Assembly (NCBI GenBank): GCA_037968475.1
Contig: JBBKVO010000024.1
Location: forward strand, 62,001-126,000
Direction of reading: 5' to 3'
Source of the DNA: SB11 sp037968475
Lineage (GTDB): Bacteria; Bacteroidota; Bacteroidia; UBA8524
Length of the DNA stretch: 64,000 bases
Under the pieces are notes generated by a model that worked only from the letters and a program-made list of their open reading frames with translations, was not told where the DNA came from and searched no databases. The position numbers and the translations under genes are program-made. The stretch's first letter is position 1, and the number at the start of each line of letters is the position of its first letter. Below are positions 53,336 to 61,246 of the stretch, piece after piece.

Positions 53336-54434
53336 AATAATTTTAACCCTAACATTAACTCTTTTAATGGTGGCAGCACAGGCTCAAACCCTTAAAGAAA
53401 AAGAGTATGAAGGTACAACCCTTATGGCCGAAGGCGAAAGCTATAATAATGGTAAAAGGCAAGGCCAATGGATACTATACAACCTTAACGGTGAAAAAGA
53501 ACAAGAAGGCAAATACAAAGATGGCCTGAAAGAAGGTGCATGGAAACGCTACGACCCAACTACCAAAAATAGTATTGAAGATGTAATTTATAAAAGGGAC
53601 ACTGCTAACGGAGCCTACAAAAGTTATTATGCGGATGGTAAAAAAGCCGAAGAAGGTGCATTTGATATGGGTTACCAAACAGGAGTATGGAAACAATACT
53701 TTAGCACCGCAAACAATTACCTTGCATCAATAGGGGAGTTTAAAAAAGGAGAAAAAGAAGGTAAGTGGACGTACTATTTTGATGGTGCAGGCTTGCAGGT
53801 GTACGAAACAGGTTTGTATGCAAACGGACAGCGCAATGGCCAATGGCAGATATATTATCAAGGAACGGCAAAAGCTCGCCAAGCCGAAGGCAATTATAAG
53901 AAGGGAGTAAAAGAAGGCGTATGGACTTTTTATAACGAACAGCCTAATACCTTACTATCGCGTATACGCCATATAGCTAATATGGAGCAGGATACTTTTA
54001 CCACCTATTACCCAAGCGGTAAAATACACGAGCGTGGAGCCTATGTAAACGGGCAATACCATGGTTTGTACGAAGAGTTTTATGAAAACGGTGAGCGAAA
54101 AACAGAAGGAGCTTTTACCTACGGGGATAAAACGGATGACTGGAAGTTTTTTTATGAAACGGGTATAATGAAAATGCTAGGCAGCTATTATAAAAGCAAA
54201 GCCAATGGTATGTGGAAATATTACCGCGATAATGGCTCGTTAGAGAAAGAGCAGGAGTATAAAAACAATGCGATTGACGGGAAATATATAGAGTATTTTC
54301 ATAACGGAAAAATTCTTAAAAAAGGGCAAATGACTAATTTTATGAAGCAAGGCAAGTGGGAAGAATACGATATAACCGGTAATTTGATGAAGATAGAAAT
54401 TTGGAAAGATAACCAGTTGATTGATAGTCAATAA
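53313..54434 (+). CDS. MORN-repeat exported protein (YwqK-like)
   Basis: 373 residues from the ATG at 53313. Signal peptide (1-25, MVAAQAQ). The rest consists of around ten MORN-type units (G.....G.W.yy..nG.....g.y.nG...G.w). Such proteins are labelled YwqK-like antitoxins, but that name comes from one Bacillus operon and nothing here acts as a toxin. A surface scaffold is more likely. Its stop codon directly abuts the stop of the convergent DUF5916 gene with no space. Confidence 0.9.
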   Translation: MSCIKVSRIILTLTLTLLMVAAQAQTLKEKEYEGTTLMAEGESYNNGKRQGQWILYNLNGEKEQEGKYKDGLKEGAWKRYDPTTKNSIEDVIYKRDTANGAYKSYYADGKKAEEGAFDMGYQTGVWKQYFSTANNYLASIGEFKKGEKEGKWTYYFDGAGLQVYETGLYANGQRNGQWQIYYQGTAKARQAEGNYKKGVKEGVWTFYNEQPNTLLSRIRHIANMEQDTFTTYYPSGKIHERGAYVNGQYHGLYEEFYENGERKTEGAFTYGDKTDDWKFFYETGIMKMLGSYYKSKANGMWKYYRDNGSLEKEQEYKNNAIDGKYIEYFHNGKILKKGQMTNFMKQGKWEEYDITGNLMKIEIWKDNQLIDSQ

Positions 54435-56684
54435 CTATATACCAAGCCAATATACCAGTTTTATTACAACACCTCTATCCCTCACCCTGAAATCGGGAAG
54501 GGCACGTCCTGCATTATTTATAGGGTTATAATTATCTCCCCATACTACAAATAAATCGCTCATGGGGGCAAAACGCCATTGTAGGCGGGTATTAATATTT
54601 ACGTTTTCTATTTGGGTATTGTATTGCACAAAAGTGGTAAAAAACACACTACGACTAAAGGTAAACTCCATACGGGGCCCTATTAATGTTAGGTTGGTAT
54701 AGCCGTAGGGTTGCGGCAGCTTTATCTCATTAGTCTGAAAATTTAAACTAAAATTACCCCAAGGTTGTGCACGGTAATACAAGTTGCAGCCATAGGCTAG
54801 TTGTTGGCCATTAAAAAATTCACCATACGATACAAAAGCGCTCCAATTAAACAGCTTACGACGGTTTGAGGTATAACTGGCGCTAATATTATTATAGTGA
54901 TAGTTGCCCACAGGCAAAGGCACATTACCCGTCCCCGTTATATCAATAGGAAAGTATAAATAGGTTTGGTTTATCTTATACTCAATCCCTATTTCAGCCG
55001 TATTTAAAAATATTATTTGCAGGTAGGGGTCGTATATAGCATCGTTTGAGAAAAGCGAAGAATCGGCATACCAACTTGCATAAATGCCAGGCTTTATCGC
55101 ATATATTTTGCTGTTTTTAGGGTAAAAGGCATGGGTTATTTCAGGTTCTAATCGCCAATAGGTCATAGGCACTTCAATATTACGGGCACCATCGTATACC
55201 CTTTGGCGGGGCACAAAACCCACATTAGCTTGGTAGTTATTGCCCACATACTCGTGGTTCCACATTATAAACCAACGGGCGGTGCTATACCGCAACCACG
55301 ATGCGTGTGCATAAGCATTTTTAGGCTGATTGGGCGAAAACGAGTGGTGAAAGAAAAACTTGCCCTGCCATTTATTATCAGCACTTGCCAAATTATAATC
55401 TAAACCCACAATACGGTTATAGGCATTGGCAGTACTGTCGGCACCATTTAGGCTTTGCTTGTTTACCACAATAGCGGCAATATTGCTGCGGGCAAACACG
55501 TGCCTTTGCACGGCGGCTACCGTAAAATTTTCAGGGTTGGCAACTATGCCGCCTTCGTTATAGGCTTTGGTTTGAATATTCATAAGCCCCATGCGCCAGT
55601 TTTTGTCTAGTTTTCCGCTAAGCCGTGCGCCTGCTACAATGGGTATGGTAACACTGCTGCCATTTTTTAGCCCTATACGGCGCGAGAAAAACGGCCGTAT
55701 TTTACTAAATCCAAAACTGCCAAACAGGTCAGAATTTTCAAGAAAAAACTGGCGTTGTTCAGGAAAAAACAAGCTAAAACGGGTAAGGTTCGTTACCTGC
55801 CTGTCTACATCCACTTGAGAGAAATCGGGGTTTACCGTCAAATCAAGATTTAGCGATGGGGTAACAGATACTTTGGCATCAAAACCTGCATCAACCTTGT
55901 GCACTGCTGCTGTTTGTGCTGCATAGTTTTGGCTAAATCTACTAATGGCATAAGGAATAATAGAGACATTAAGCCCTGCTTTGGGTGCGGGTGCATCCCA
56001 CAAAAGTTTGCCTGTATTGGCCAGTGAGGCTACATCAAAATTACGTGGAACGCGAGACCAACTGCTGTTTTCGTTTATTTTTTGGTTGTTGCGCGAAAAA
56101 TTTACGCCCCACTGCACTGCACCTTGTTTATACCTAAGTGTTTTAAAAGGTATTTTAAATTCGGCTACCCAATAGCCCTCGTGCCGTTTCACTTCTGAAA
56201 ACCATTTGTTATCCCAGTTTATGGTAGCGCCAAAGCTGCCGCCGTTTTGTATCAGTCCCTCTTGCTGTGCACCATAAGGGTTTACGGCAAAAGTGAAACC
56301 GTTGGTTTTATCGTTAAAAGGGTCTATAAAAATGGCAAAGGCATCGTTGGTAGTATATGTAAAATCGCGTTTTAATGATGATATTACATAGTTCCCTTCA
56401 AATCCATCGTAGCAAATAGCTGCCACATAAATATTGTGCTCATCGTAAGCCATCATCACCTCGGTTTTGGTGCGGGCAAGCGAGGTATCGTAGGGATATT
56501 GTTGCCAAAAATTTCCTGTTTTTTCAACCCGTTGCCAAGTGGCTTCGTTTAGTTCTCCATCAATTTTTATGGGTTCTTGGGTTTTGCTTAAAAAATAGCT
56601 GCGCGCACTATCAGGCTCGGTTTGCGCTTGCGCTGCACCTGCAATGAATAGTAAAAGAAAGAAAAAGTATATATATCTGCCCAC
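54435..56684 (-). CDS. CBM9-like / DUF5916 outer-membrane protein
   Basis: 749 residues from the GTG at 56684, which gives a clean signal peptide (MGRYIYFFFLLLFIAGAAQA). A longer frame starting TTG at 56741 would add 19 residues and overlap the upstream GT gene by 8 bases. A CBM9-like domain (about 30-220: KIDGELNEATW, NNIYVAAICYDG-type) is followed by a DUF5916 barrel of outer-membrane strands. The family is often labelled carbohydrate-binding hydrolase-like, but an enzyme role is unproven. Confidence 0.85.
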   Translation of the reverse strand: MGRYIYFFFLLLFIAGAAQAQTEPDSARSYFLSKTQEPIKIDGELNEATWQRVEKTGNFWQQYPYDTSLARTKTEVMMAYDEHNIYVAAICYDGFEGNYVISSLKRDFTYTTNDAFAIFIDPFNDKTNGFTFAVNPYGAQQEGLIQNGGSFGATINWDNKWFSEVKRHEGYWVAEFKIPFKTLRYKQGAVQWGVNFSRNNQKINENSSWSRVPRNFDVASLANTGKLLWDAPAPKAGLNVSIIPYAISRFSQNYAAQTAAVHKVDAGFDAKVSVTPSLNLDLTVNPDFSQVDVDRQVTNLTRFSLFFPEQRQFFLENSDLFGSFGFSKIRPFFSRRIGLKNGSSVTIPIVAGARLSGKLDKNWRMGLMNIQTKAYNEGGIVANPENFTVAAVQRHVFARSNIAAIVVNKQSLNGADSTANAYNRIVGLDYNLASADNKWQGKFFFHHSFSPNQPKNAYAHASWLRYSTARWFIMWNHEYVGNNYQANVGFVPRQRVYDGARNIEVPMTYWRLEPEITHAFYPKNSKIYAIKPGIYASWYADSSLFSNDAIYDPYLQIIFLNTAEIGIEYKINQTYLYFPIDITGTGNVPLPVGNYHYNNISASYTSNRRKLFNWSAFVSYGEFFNGQQLAYGCNLYYRAQPWGNFSLNFQTNEIKLPQPYGYTNLTLIGPRMEFTFSRSVFFTTFVQYNTQIENVNINTRLQWRFAPMSDLFVVWGDNYNPINNAGRALPDFRVRDRGVVIKLVYWLGI

Positions 56685-56733
56685 AATATGTCTCAAAAAT
56701 AACAAAAGAGTCGGCTTAATAGCTCTTTTTAGA

Positions 56734-57450
56734 CTAAGCAAACAAATTGTACTTCAAAATGCACCAAATGGCTCTAAAACCATCGCGCCAGCCAATTTTT
56801 TTACCTTCTTCATAAGTGCGTCCGTAGTATGATATTCCTACCTCGTATATACGTATCTTGGGTATGCGGGCAATTTTTGCAGTTACTTCGGGTTCAAAAC
56901 CAAAACGTTTTTCTTTTAAATCCAACCCTTGCACAACCTCGCGGCGAAACATTTTGTAGCAAGTTTCCATATCCGTTAGGTTCAGGTTGGTAAACACGTT
57001 GTTAAGCAGGGTTAAAAACTTATTGCCTATGGTGTGCCAAAAGAAAAGTATGCGGTGTGGGTTTCCGCCCATAAAACGGCTACCGTACACCACGTCGGCA
57101 AAGCCGTCGGTAATGGGTTGTAGCAAAATATTAAACTCTTGTGGGTTATACTCAAGGTCGGCATCTTGTATCACTACTATATCGCCTGTGGCTACTTTTA
57201 TACCTGTGTGCAGGGCTGCGCCCTTGCCTTTGTTTACCTCATGCTGAAAAAAAACAATATTTAAGTCTTTGTTTTCGGCCATATAGCGTTCTACAGCCTC
57301 AACAGTATCGTCAGTACTGCAATCGTTTACTATTATCACCTCTTTTTCCATACCACTACCAAGCACCACATTTTTCACCTTATCAAGTATTAGGTGTATG
57401 GTTTTCCCTTCATTATAGGCCGGAATAACTATCGAAAGTGTTTTGAACAT
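56734..57450 (-). CDS. Glycosyltransferase family 2, dolichyl-phosphate mannose synthase-like
   Basis: 238 residues from the ATG at 57450. GT-A fold: SIVIPAYNEGKTI (5-17) for nucleotide binding, the DXD-like DAD in VVIQDADLEYNPQE (about 92-105) and a following YGSRF element. No C-terminal membrane helices, so it is a soluble or peripheral enzyme. Likely makes a polyprenyl-phosphate sugar, which could feed the GT-C/GT87 proteins at 45088-53335. Confidence 0.9.
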   Translation of the reverse strand: MFKTLSIVIPAYNEGKTIHLILDKVKNVVLGSGMEKEVIIVNDCSTDDTVEAVERYMAENKDLNIVFFQHEVNKGKGAALHTGIKVATGDIVVIQDADLEYNPQEFNILLQPITDGFADVVYGSRFMGGNPHRILFFWHTIGNKFLTLLNNVFTNLNLTDMETCYKMFRREVVQGLDLKEKRFGFEPEVTAKIARIPKIRIYEVGISYYGRTYEEGKKIGWRDGFRAIWCILKYNLFA

Positions 57451-57535
57451 CCCAAAAAATTTGTGCAAAGAAAACAAATAAACGGCAATTAGTGGCTTTT
57501 CGCCCTCATATATGCGCCAATCAACGGTTTTTATA

Positions 57536-57543
57536 TAAATTTG
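57536..57543 (+). promoter_or_regulatory. -7 element (TAAATTTG) of the TPR gene
   Basis: Exact TAnnTTTG, 17 bases before the ATG at 57560. Confidence 0.45.
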
Positions 57544-57559
57544 TTTTTAGTAGAAACGT

Positions 57560-58303
57560 ATGAAAAATATAGTATTAGCCCTTTTGCTGTTAATTAGCAG
57601 TGTAGCATTTTCTCAAAAAGCAAAAACAACAAGTACTAGCCCTACTGTTGAAACGTATAAAAAAGCCTATTATATGGCACTTCGCTGTGGTGATGCACAA
57701 GCGGCAGTAAACAGCTTATATCTTATAATAGCTGAAGAGGGCGACCGCAGCCCATACAAAGACAGTCTTTTGCTGATGTATTTTGATATGGCCTCGTTTG
57801 TACAATGCGAGCGTGTAGCAAGCGAATTGGCGAAAACCTATTCTGATTCTATTGAAAAAGGGAAAAACCTTACCATACTTGAAATTTTGGCTATATCGCA
57901 AGCATCATTGGGTAAGGTGAAAGAAGCCATAGAGTCGTTTGATAAATTGCTTTCTAAAACCAACGAGATGTACCATGCTTATCGATTGGCCGAGTTACAA
58001 TACACCTACAAACGTGTGGGTGAAGCTTTGCAAAGTGTAATGCGAGCCGAAAACCTAACCAATAGCATGAAAGCTCCAGTGAAAATTGAGGTAGAAAAAA
58101 ACAAGGTACAGGAGGTGAAATTGGAAGCTGCTGTGTTAAATCTTAAAGGCTATATTTTGCTTGAAGACTATCCTGATAAGAAAACAGAAGCTATTGAAGC
58201 CTTTACCAAAGCCCTTGAAATACAACCCAACTTTTTATTAGCAAAAAATAATTTGGCGTATGCTACCGGCGGCACACCAGAGGGCACACCAGAAAAGAAA
58301 TAA
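57560..58303 (+). CDS. Exported TPR protein
   Basis: 247 residues. Signal peptide (1-19, SSVAFSQ), then helical repeats of TPR type: the last shows AFTKALEIQPNFLLAKNNLAYATG at 223-246. Such proteins commonly act as assembly or scaffold partners at the envelope. A strong terminator follows the gene. Confidence 0.85.
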   Translation: MKNIVLALLLLISSVAFSQKAKTTSTSPTVETYKKAYYMALRCGDAQAAVNSLYLIIAEEGDRSPYKDSLLLMYFDMASFVQCERVASELAKTYSDSIEKGKNLTILEILAISQASLGKVKEAIESFDKLLSKTNEMYHAYRLAELQYTYKRVGEALQSVMRAENLTNSMKAPVKIEVEKNKVQEVKLEAAVLNLKGYILLEDYPDKKTEAIEAFTKALEIQPNFLLAKNNLAYATGGTPEGTPEKK

Positions 58304-58326
58304 TAATTTTTAGACAGATATAAACA

Positions 58327-58361
58327 AGAAGCCCCTGTATGCAAAGCATACAGGGGCTTCT
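58327..58361. terminator. Bidirectional terminator
   Basis: Perfect 16-bp stem (AGAAGCCCCTGTATGC and complement) around AAA, between the convergent TPR gene and T9SS cargo gene, with T runs nearby on the right. Confidence 0.8.
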
Positions 58362-58375
58362 CTATTTAAAAAAGA

Positions 58376-59683
58376 TTACTGTTTAATAATCTTTATAGTG
58401 TTGTTGCCTGCACGCAGCATATAAATACCTGTGGCTAGGTCATCAATTTGTAATTCGGTTTTTGTGGTTTGCCCTGCAAAAAACTGCACGGCTTTTGTTT
58501 TTAATACTTTGCCTGTTATATCCGTTAATACTATATCAGTATTGCCCTCAGTTGCAGCGTTTAACTCTACAAACAATGTTTGGTTGGCAGGGTTGGGGTA
58601 GGCATTTAGTGCTGTACCCAATTTTTTTGCACTGCCAATGCTTGTAGTGGTAGTGGGTGCAAAAATCATGCGGTGGGTGGGTGTAGCAGCCCACGATGTA
58701 GGCGTAGCTCCTGCACGATAAATTTTTGCAGTATCGTATTGGTTATTGGGCAGGTAGTTTAAAATAATACTATCGTTATAGTTTTCTTGCCCTGCTTGAA
58801 AATAGCGTGATGTTATAGCACTAAGTTTTGATGCTGTATAATAATGACTATATATACCAAAAAGTTCTAAGCTATCATTTTGACGATACCAGTCAAAAAC
58901 TTTATCAATTTTACCATTTTGAGTATAGGTATATTCTTTCATTCCTGTTTTAGCCAAAGGTCCGCCTTGGTTAAAATTATAAAGAGAAACGATACGCTTA
59001 AGCTCACCTGTGGTATAATACTCGTACAACGATTGTGAAACTGTATCAGTGCCAAAGCGTTGGGGGACATTACGTTCAACACTTTCTGTGCATCTACCAT
59101 TATTATCGCAGGTATAATATGTAACTACGCTACTAGCAGGGTTTAAATACACCGCAGAGTCTATACGCCTTTTATTATTGGCATCGTATAGAAAAAATGT
59201 TTTTGACGACGGCGAGAAAGAGCTTCCGCTTTTGTAATAAAAATCTACTTGTTTTTCTTTCTTGTTGGGGTAGTAGGCATACACCGCTTTAATTTTGAAG
59301 TTGGTTCCTGTATAGCTAACTTCAAGCTCATTCTCCTCAACCAAATTATTACTATTGTATATGCTGCTGTATTCAGCTTTGTAATTATTTTCCCAAAAGC
59401 TATTTGCCGTATCCCAATACGCGGTTGATAATTCAGCAAAACCACCAAAAGCATCGCGGCTGCTCACTGCCAACTCAACATTTCTCCATATTCCTTGTGC
59501 GGCTATAAACTCTTCCCTTGTCCACCCTTCGGTTTCAGTTCTCAAAATGTCTCTATAAGCCAACGGAGGTTCTACCACCGGTTTATAAAAAGGTGCACCG
59601 CTAGATAGTTCATCTTGGGCGGTTGCCAAGTTAGACATACTTAATAGGATGCCTAAAAAAAGAGATGTAAGAATTGTTTTCAT
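58376..59683 (-). CDS. T9SS cargo protein with type A sorting domain (twin 1)
   Basis: 435 residues, signal peptide (1-22, SNLATAQ). The last 75 residues form a type A C-terminal sorting domain (AYPNPANQTLFVEL, LTDITGKVL, LATGIYMLRAGNNTIKIIKQ), which directs export through the SprA translocon. The middle is beta-rich with YYTxxxK/YD repeats of RHS-like character (WYRQNDSLELFGIYSHYY). It shares the same architecture with twin 2. Confidence 0.9.
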   Translation of the reverse strand: MKTILTSLFLGILLSMSNLATAQDELSSGAPFYKPVVEPPLAYRDILRTETEGWTREEFIAAQGIWRNVELAVSSRDAFGGFAELSTAYWDTANSFWENNYKAEYSSIYNSNNLVEENELEVSYTGTNFKIKAVYAYYPNKKEKQVDFYYKSGSSFSPSSKTFFLYDANNKRRIDSAVYLNPASSVVTYYTCDNNGRCTESVERNVPQRFGTDTVSQSLYEYYTTGELKRIVSLYNFNQGGPLAKTGMKEYTYTQNGKIDKVFDWYRQNDSLELFGIYSHYYTASKLSAITSRYFQAGQENYNDSIILNYLPNNQYDTAKIYRAGATPTSWAATPTHRMIFAPTTTTSIGSAKKLGTALNAYPNPANQTLFVELNAATEGNTDIVLTDITGKVLKTKAVQFFAGQTTKTELQIDDLATGIYMLRAGNNTIKIIKQ

Positions 59684-59726
59684 AATATAATGAGTATAAA
59701 AATGGGTTTAATGCTGCATTGTTTAA

Positions 59727-59761
59727 AAACCGCCGTGCAGTTTGCTATAACACGGCGGTTT
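59727..59761 (-). terminator. Terminator of twin 2
   Basis: 11-bp stem AAACCGCCGTG and complement with T5 on the minus strand. Confidence 0.7.
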
Positions 59762-59791
59762 ATATTATAGAAGTATGTAAAAAGACAAGGC

Positions 59792-61105
59792 TTATTGTTT
59801 TACTATCTTAATGGTTTTGCTACCAGCCCTCAGCATATAAATGCCCGTAGCCATATCGTCAAATTGTATTTGAGTTTTGATAGACTGACCAGCAAATAGA
59901 GTTAGTGTTTGGGTTTTTATAATTCGGCCTGTCATATCTGTTAAAATCAAATCAGTAGAACCGTTTGCAGAGGCGTCTAGCTCAACAAACAATGTATTTG
60001 TTGTTGGGTTGGGGTAGGCAGTTAAATTGGTTGTGATGTTGTTAACTTGTGGTATGCCTGTAGTGCTTTTATCAAACAACAAGCGCAAACTATAGTTGCT
60101 TTCCCAAGCTATATCCCCGTCGCCTACATAATAATGCGCCGTATCGTACCCGCCATTGGGTAAATAGTTAATCACAATACTGTCTTCGGTTCCCCAGCCT
60201 GTAAGGGCGGGTAGCTTAAACACCATAGAAGCAAGCTTGTTTTGTGCATTATAGTAATGTTTATAAGACATATCAGCATTCATTTGTGTAGAGCCTGTGT
60301 CTTTTAAATAGTTCACCATCTCATCAATTTTACCGGCCGGGGTGTATGTGAAAGTATATAGCGAGGCATCTATTCTCATACCATTATTTTGCTTATATTC
60401 AATAAGTTTAGCGTTCAAACGGCCATCAACAGTATAAGTGTAAGAGATTGCAGTAGTTGTGTCAAATACATTATTTGCAGATAGAATTTTTTCCACCTGC
60501 CTAACACAGCGGTTGTTATTGTCGTATTCGTAATAAACCATTAAATTATTGGTAGCCGTTGGTATGTTTGCACCAGAGTCTAGCACGCGGTTTCCGCTAC
60601 CATCATATTTCATATAAATATGCGTAGTAGGCACATAACCCCCGCCGTTTCTAAAACTTACAACAGACTCCTCTAGTCTGCCTTGCGTGCTGTATGTATT
60701 ATCAAACTGCACCGCTCCTATATAATTAGGCATTGTTCGCTCCCATGCAACCTGCAATACATTATTGTTAGCGTCTTTTTGGTAATTATATAGGTTGTTA
60801 TAAGCGTTTTGCCATGTTTGTGTGCCGGCATCCCAATACAAGGTCTTCACCTCAGTAAAATCGCCGTCAGCATTTTTAATATTCTCTACCTTTTCATAAT
60901 TATTCCACCTTAGCGGCGGTGTGGTTCTGTATTGCCAAATCCACCCGGTAGAGGTTGTGCGAAGCAAATCCCAATATAAAAGCGGAGGAGAAACAACAGG
61001 ATTGTTGGGGGTTACACCATACCTCAATACATCTTGCCCAATAGCTTGCCCGCCTAGGCTTAAAAGCATACCAATGCCCAGTAAGCGATAAATAAAAGTT
61101 TTCAT
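59792..61105 (-). CDS. T9SS cargo protein with type A sorting domain (twin 2)
   Basis: 437 residues, signal peptide (1-23, QAIGQ). The C-terminal sorting domain (AYPNPTTNTLFVELDASANG, LTDMTGRII, MATGIYMLRAGSKTIKIVKQ) marks it as T9SS cargo. Recurrent phrases shared with twin 1 (PVVSPPLLYWDLLRT versus PVVEPPLAYRDILRT) show a tandem duplication followed by strong drift in the centre. Confidence 0.9.
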   Translation of the reverse strand: MKTFIYRLLGIGMLLSLGGQAIGQDVLRYGVTPNNPVVSPPLLYWDLLRTTSTGWIWQYRTTPPLRWNNYEKVENIKNADGDFTEVKTLYWDAGTQTWQNAYNNLYNYQKDANNNVLQVAWERTMPNYIGAVQFDNTYSTQGRLEESVVSFRNGGGYVPTTHIYMKYDGSGNRVLDSGANIPTATNNLMVYYEYDNNNRCVRQVEKILSANNVFDTTTAISYTYTVDGRLNAKLIEYKQNNGMRIDASLYTFTYTPAGKIDEMVNYLKDTGSTQMNADMSYKHYYNAQNKLASMVFKLPALTGWGTEDSIVINYLPNGGYDTAHYYVGDGDIAWESNYSLRLLFDKSTTGIPQVNNITTNLTAYPNPTTNTLFVELDASANGSTDLILTDMTGRIIKTQTLTLFAGQSIKTQIQFDDMATGIYMLRAGSKTIKIVKQ

Positions 61106-61213
61106 ATAGTTTGTTTTTAGTTTGGACTAAACGCAAACCAATTGGCGAAGGTTGTATTGACATTAAAAAAAAGTTATAAGCATCAAAAAACTTTCAACTC
61201 CCGTTTATCGTGC

Positions 61214-61221
61214 TAATTTTG
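61214..61221 (+). promoter_or_regulatory. -7 element (TAATTTTG) of polA
   Basis: Exact TAnnTTTG, 26 bases before the ATG at 61247. Confidence 0.5.
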
Positions 61222-61246
61222 TTGCTTTAACCACAAGCAACAAATT

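Noticed and set aside
56685..56741. TTG start of the DUF5916 gene, overlapping the GT2 gene
   Set aside because: It adds 19 residues in front of a good signal peptide; the GTG at 56684 fits better. Translational coupling from the longer start is possible but less likely.
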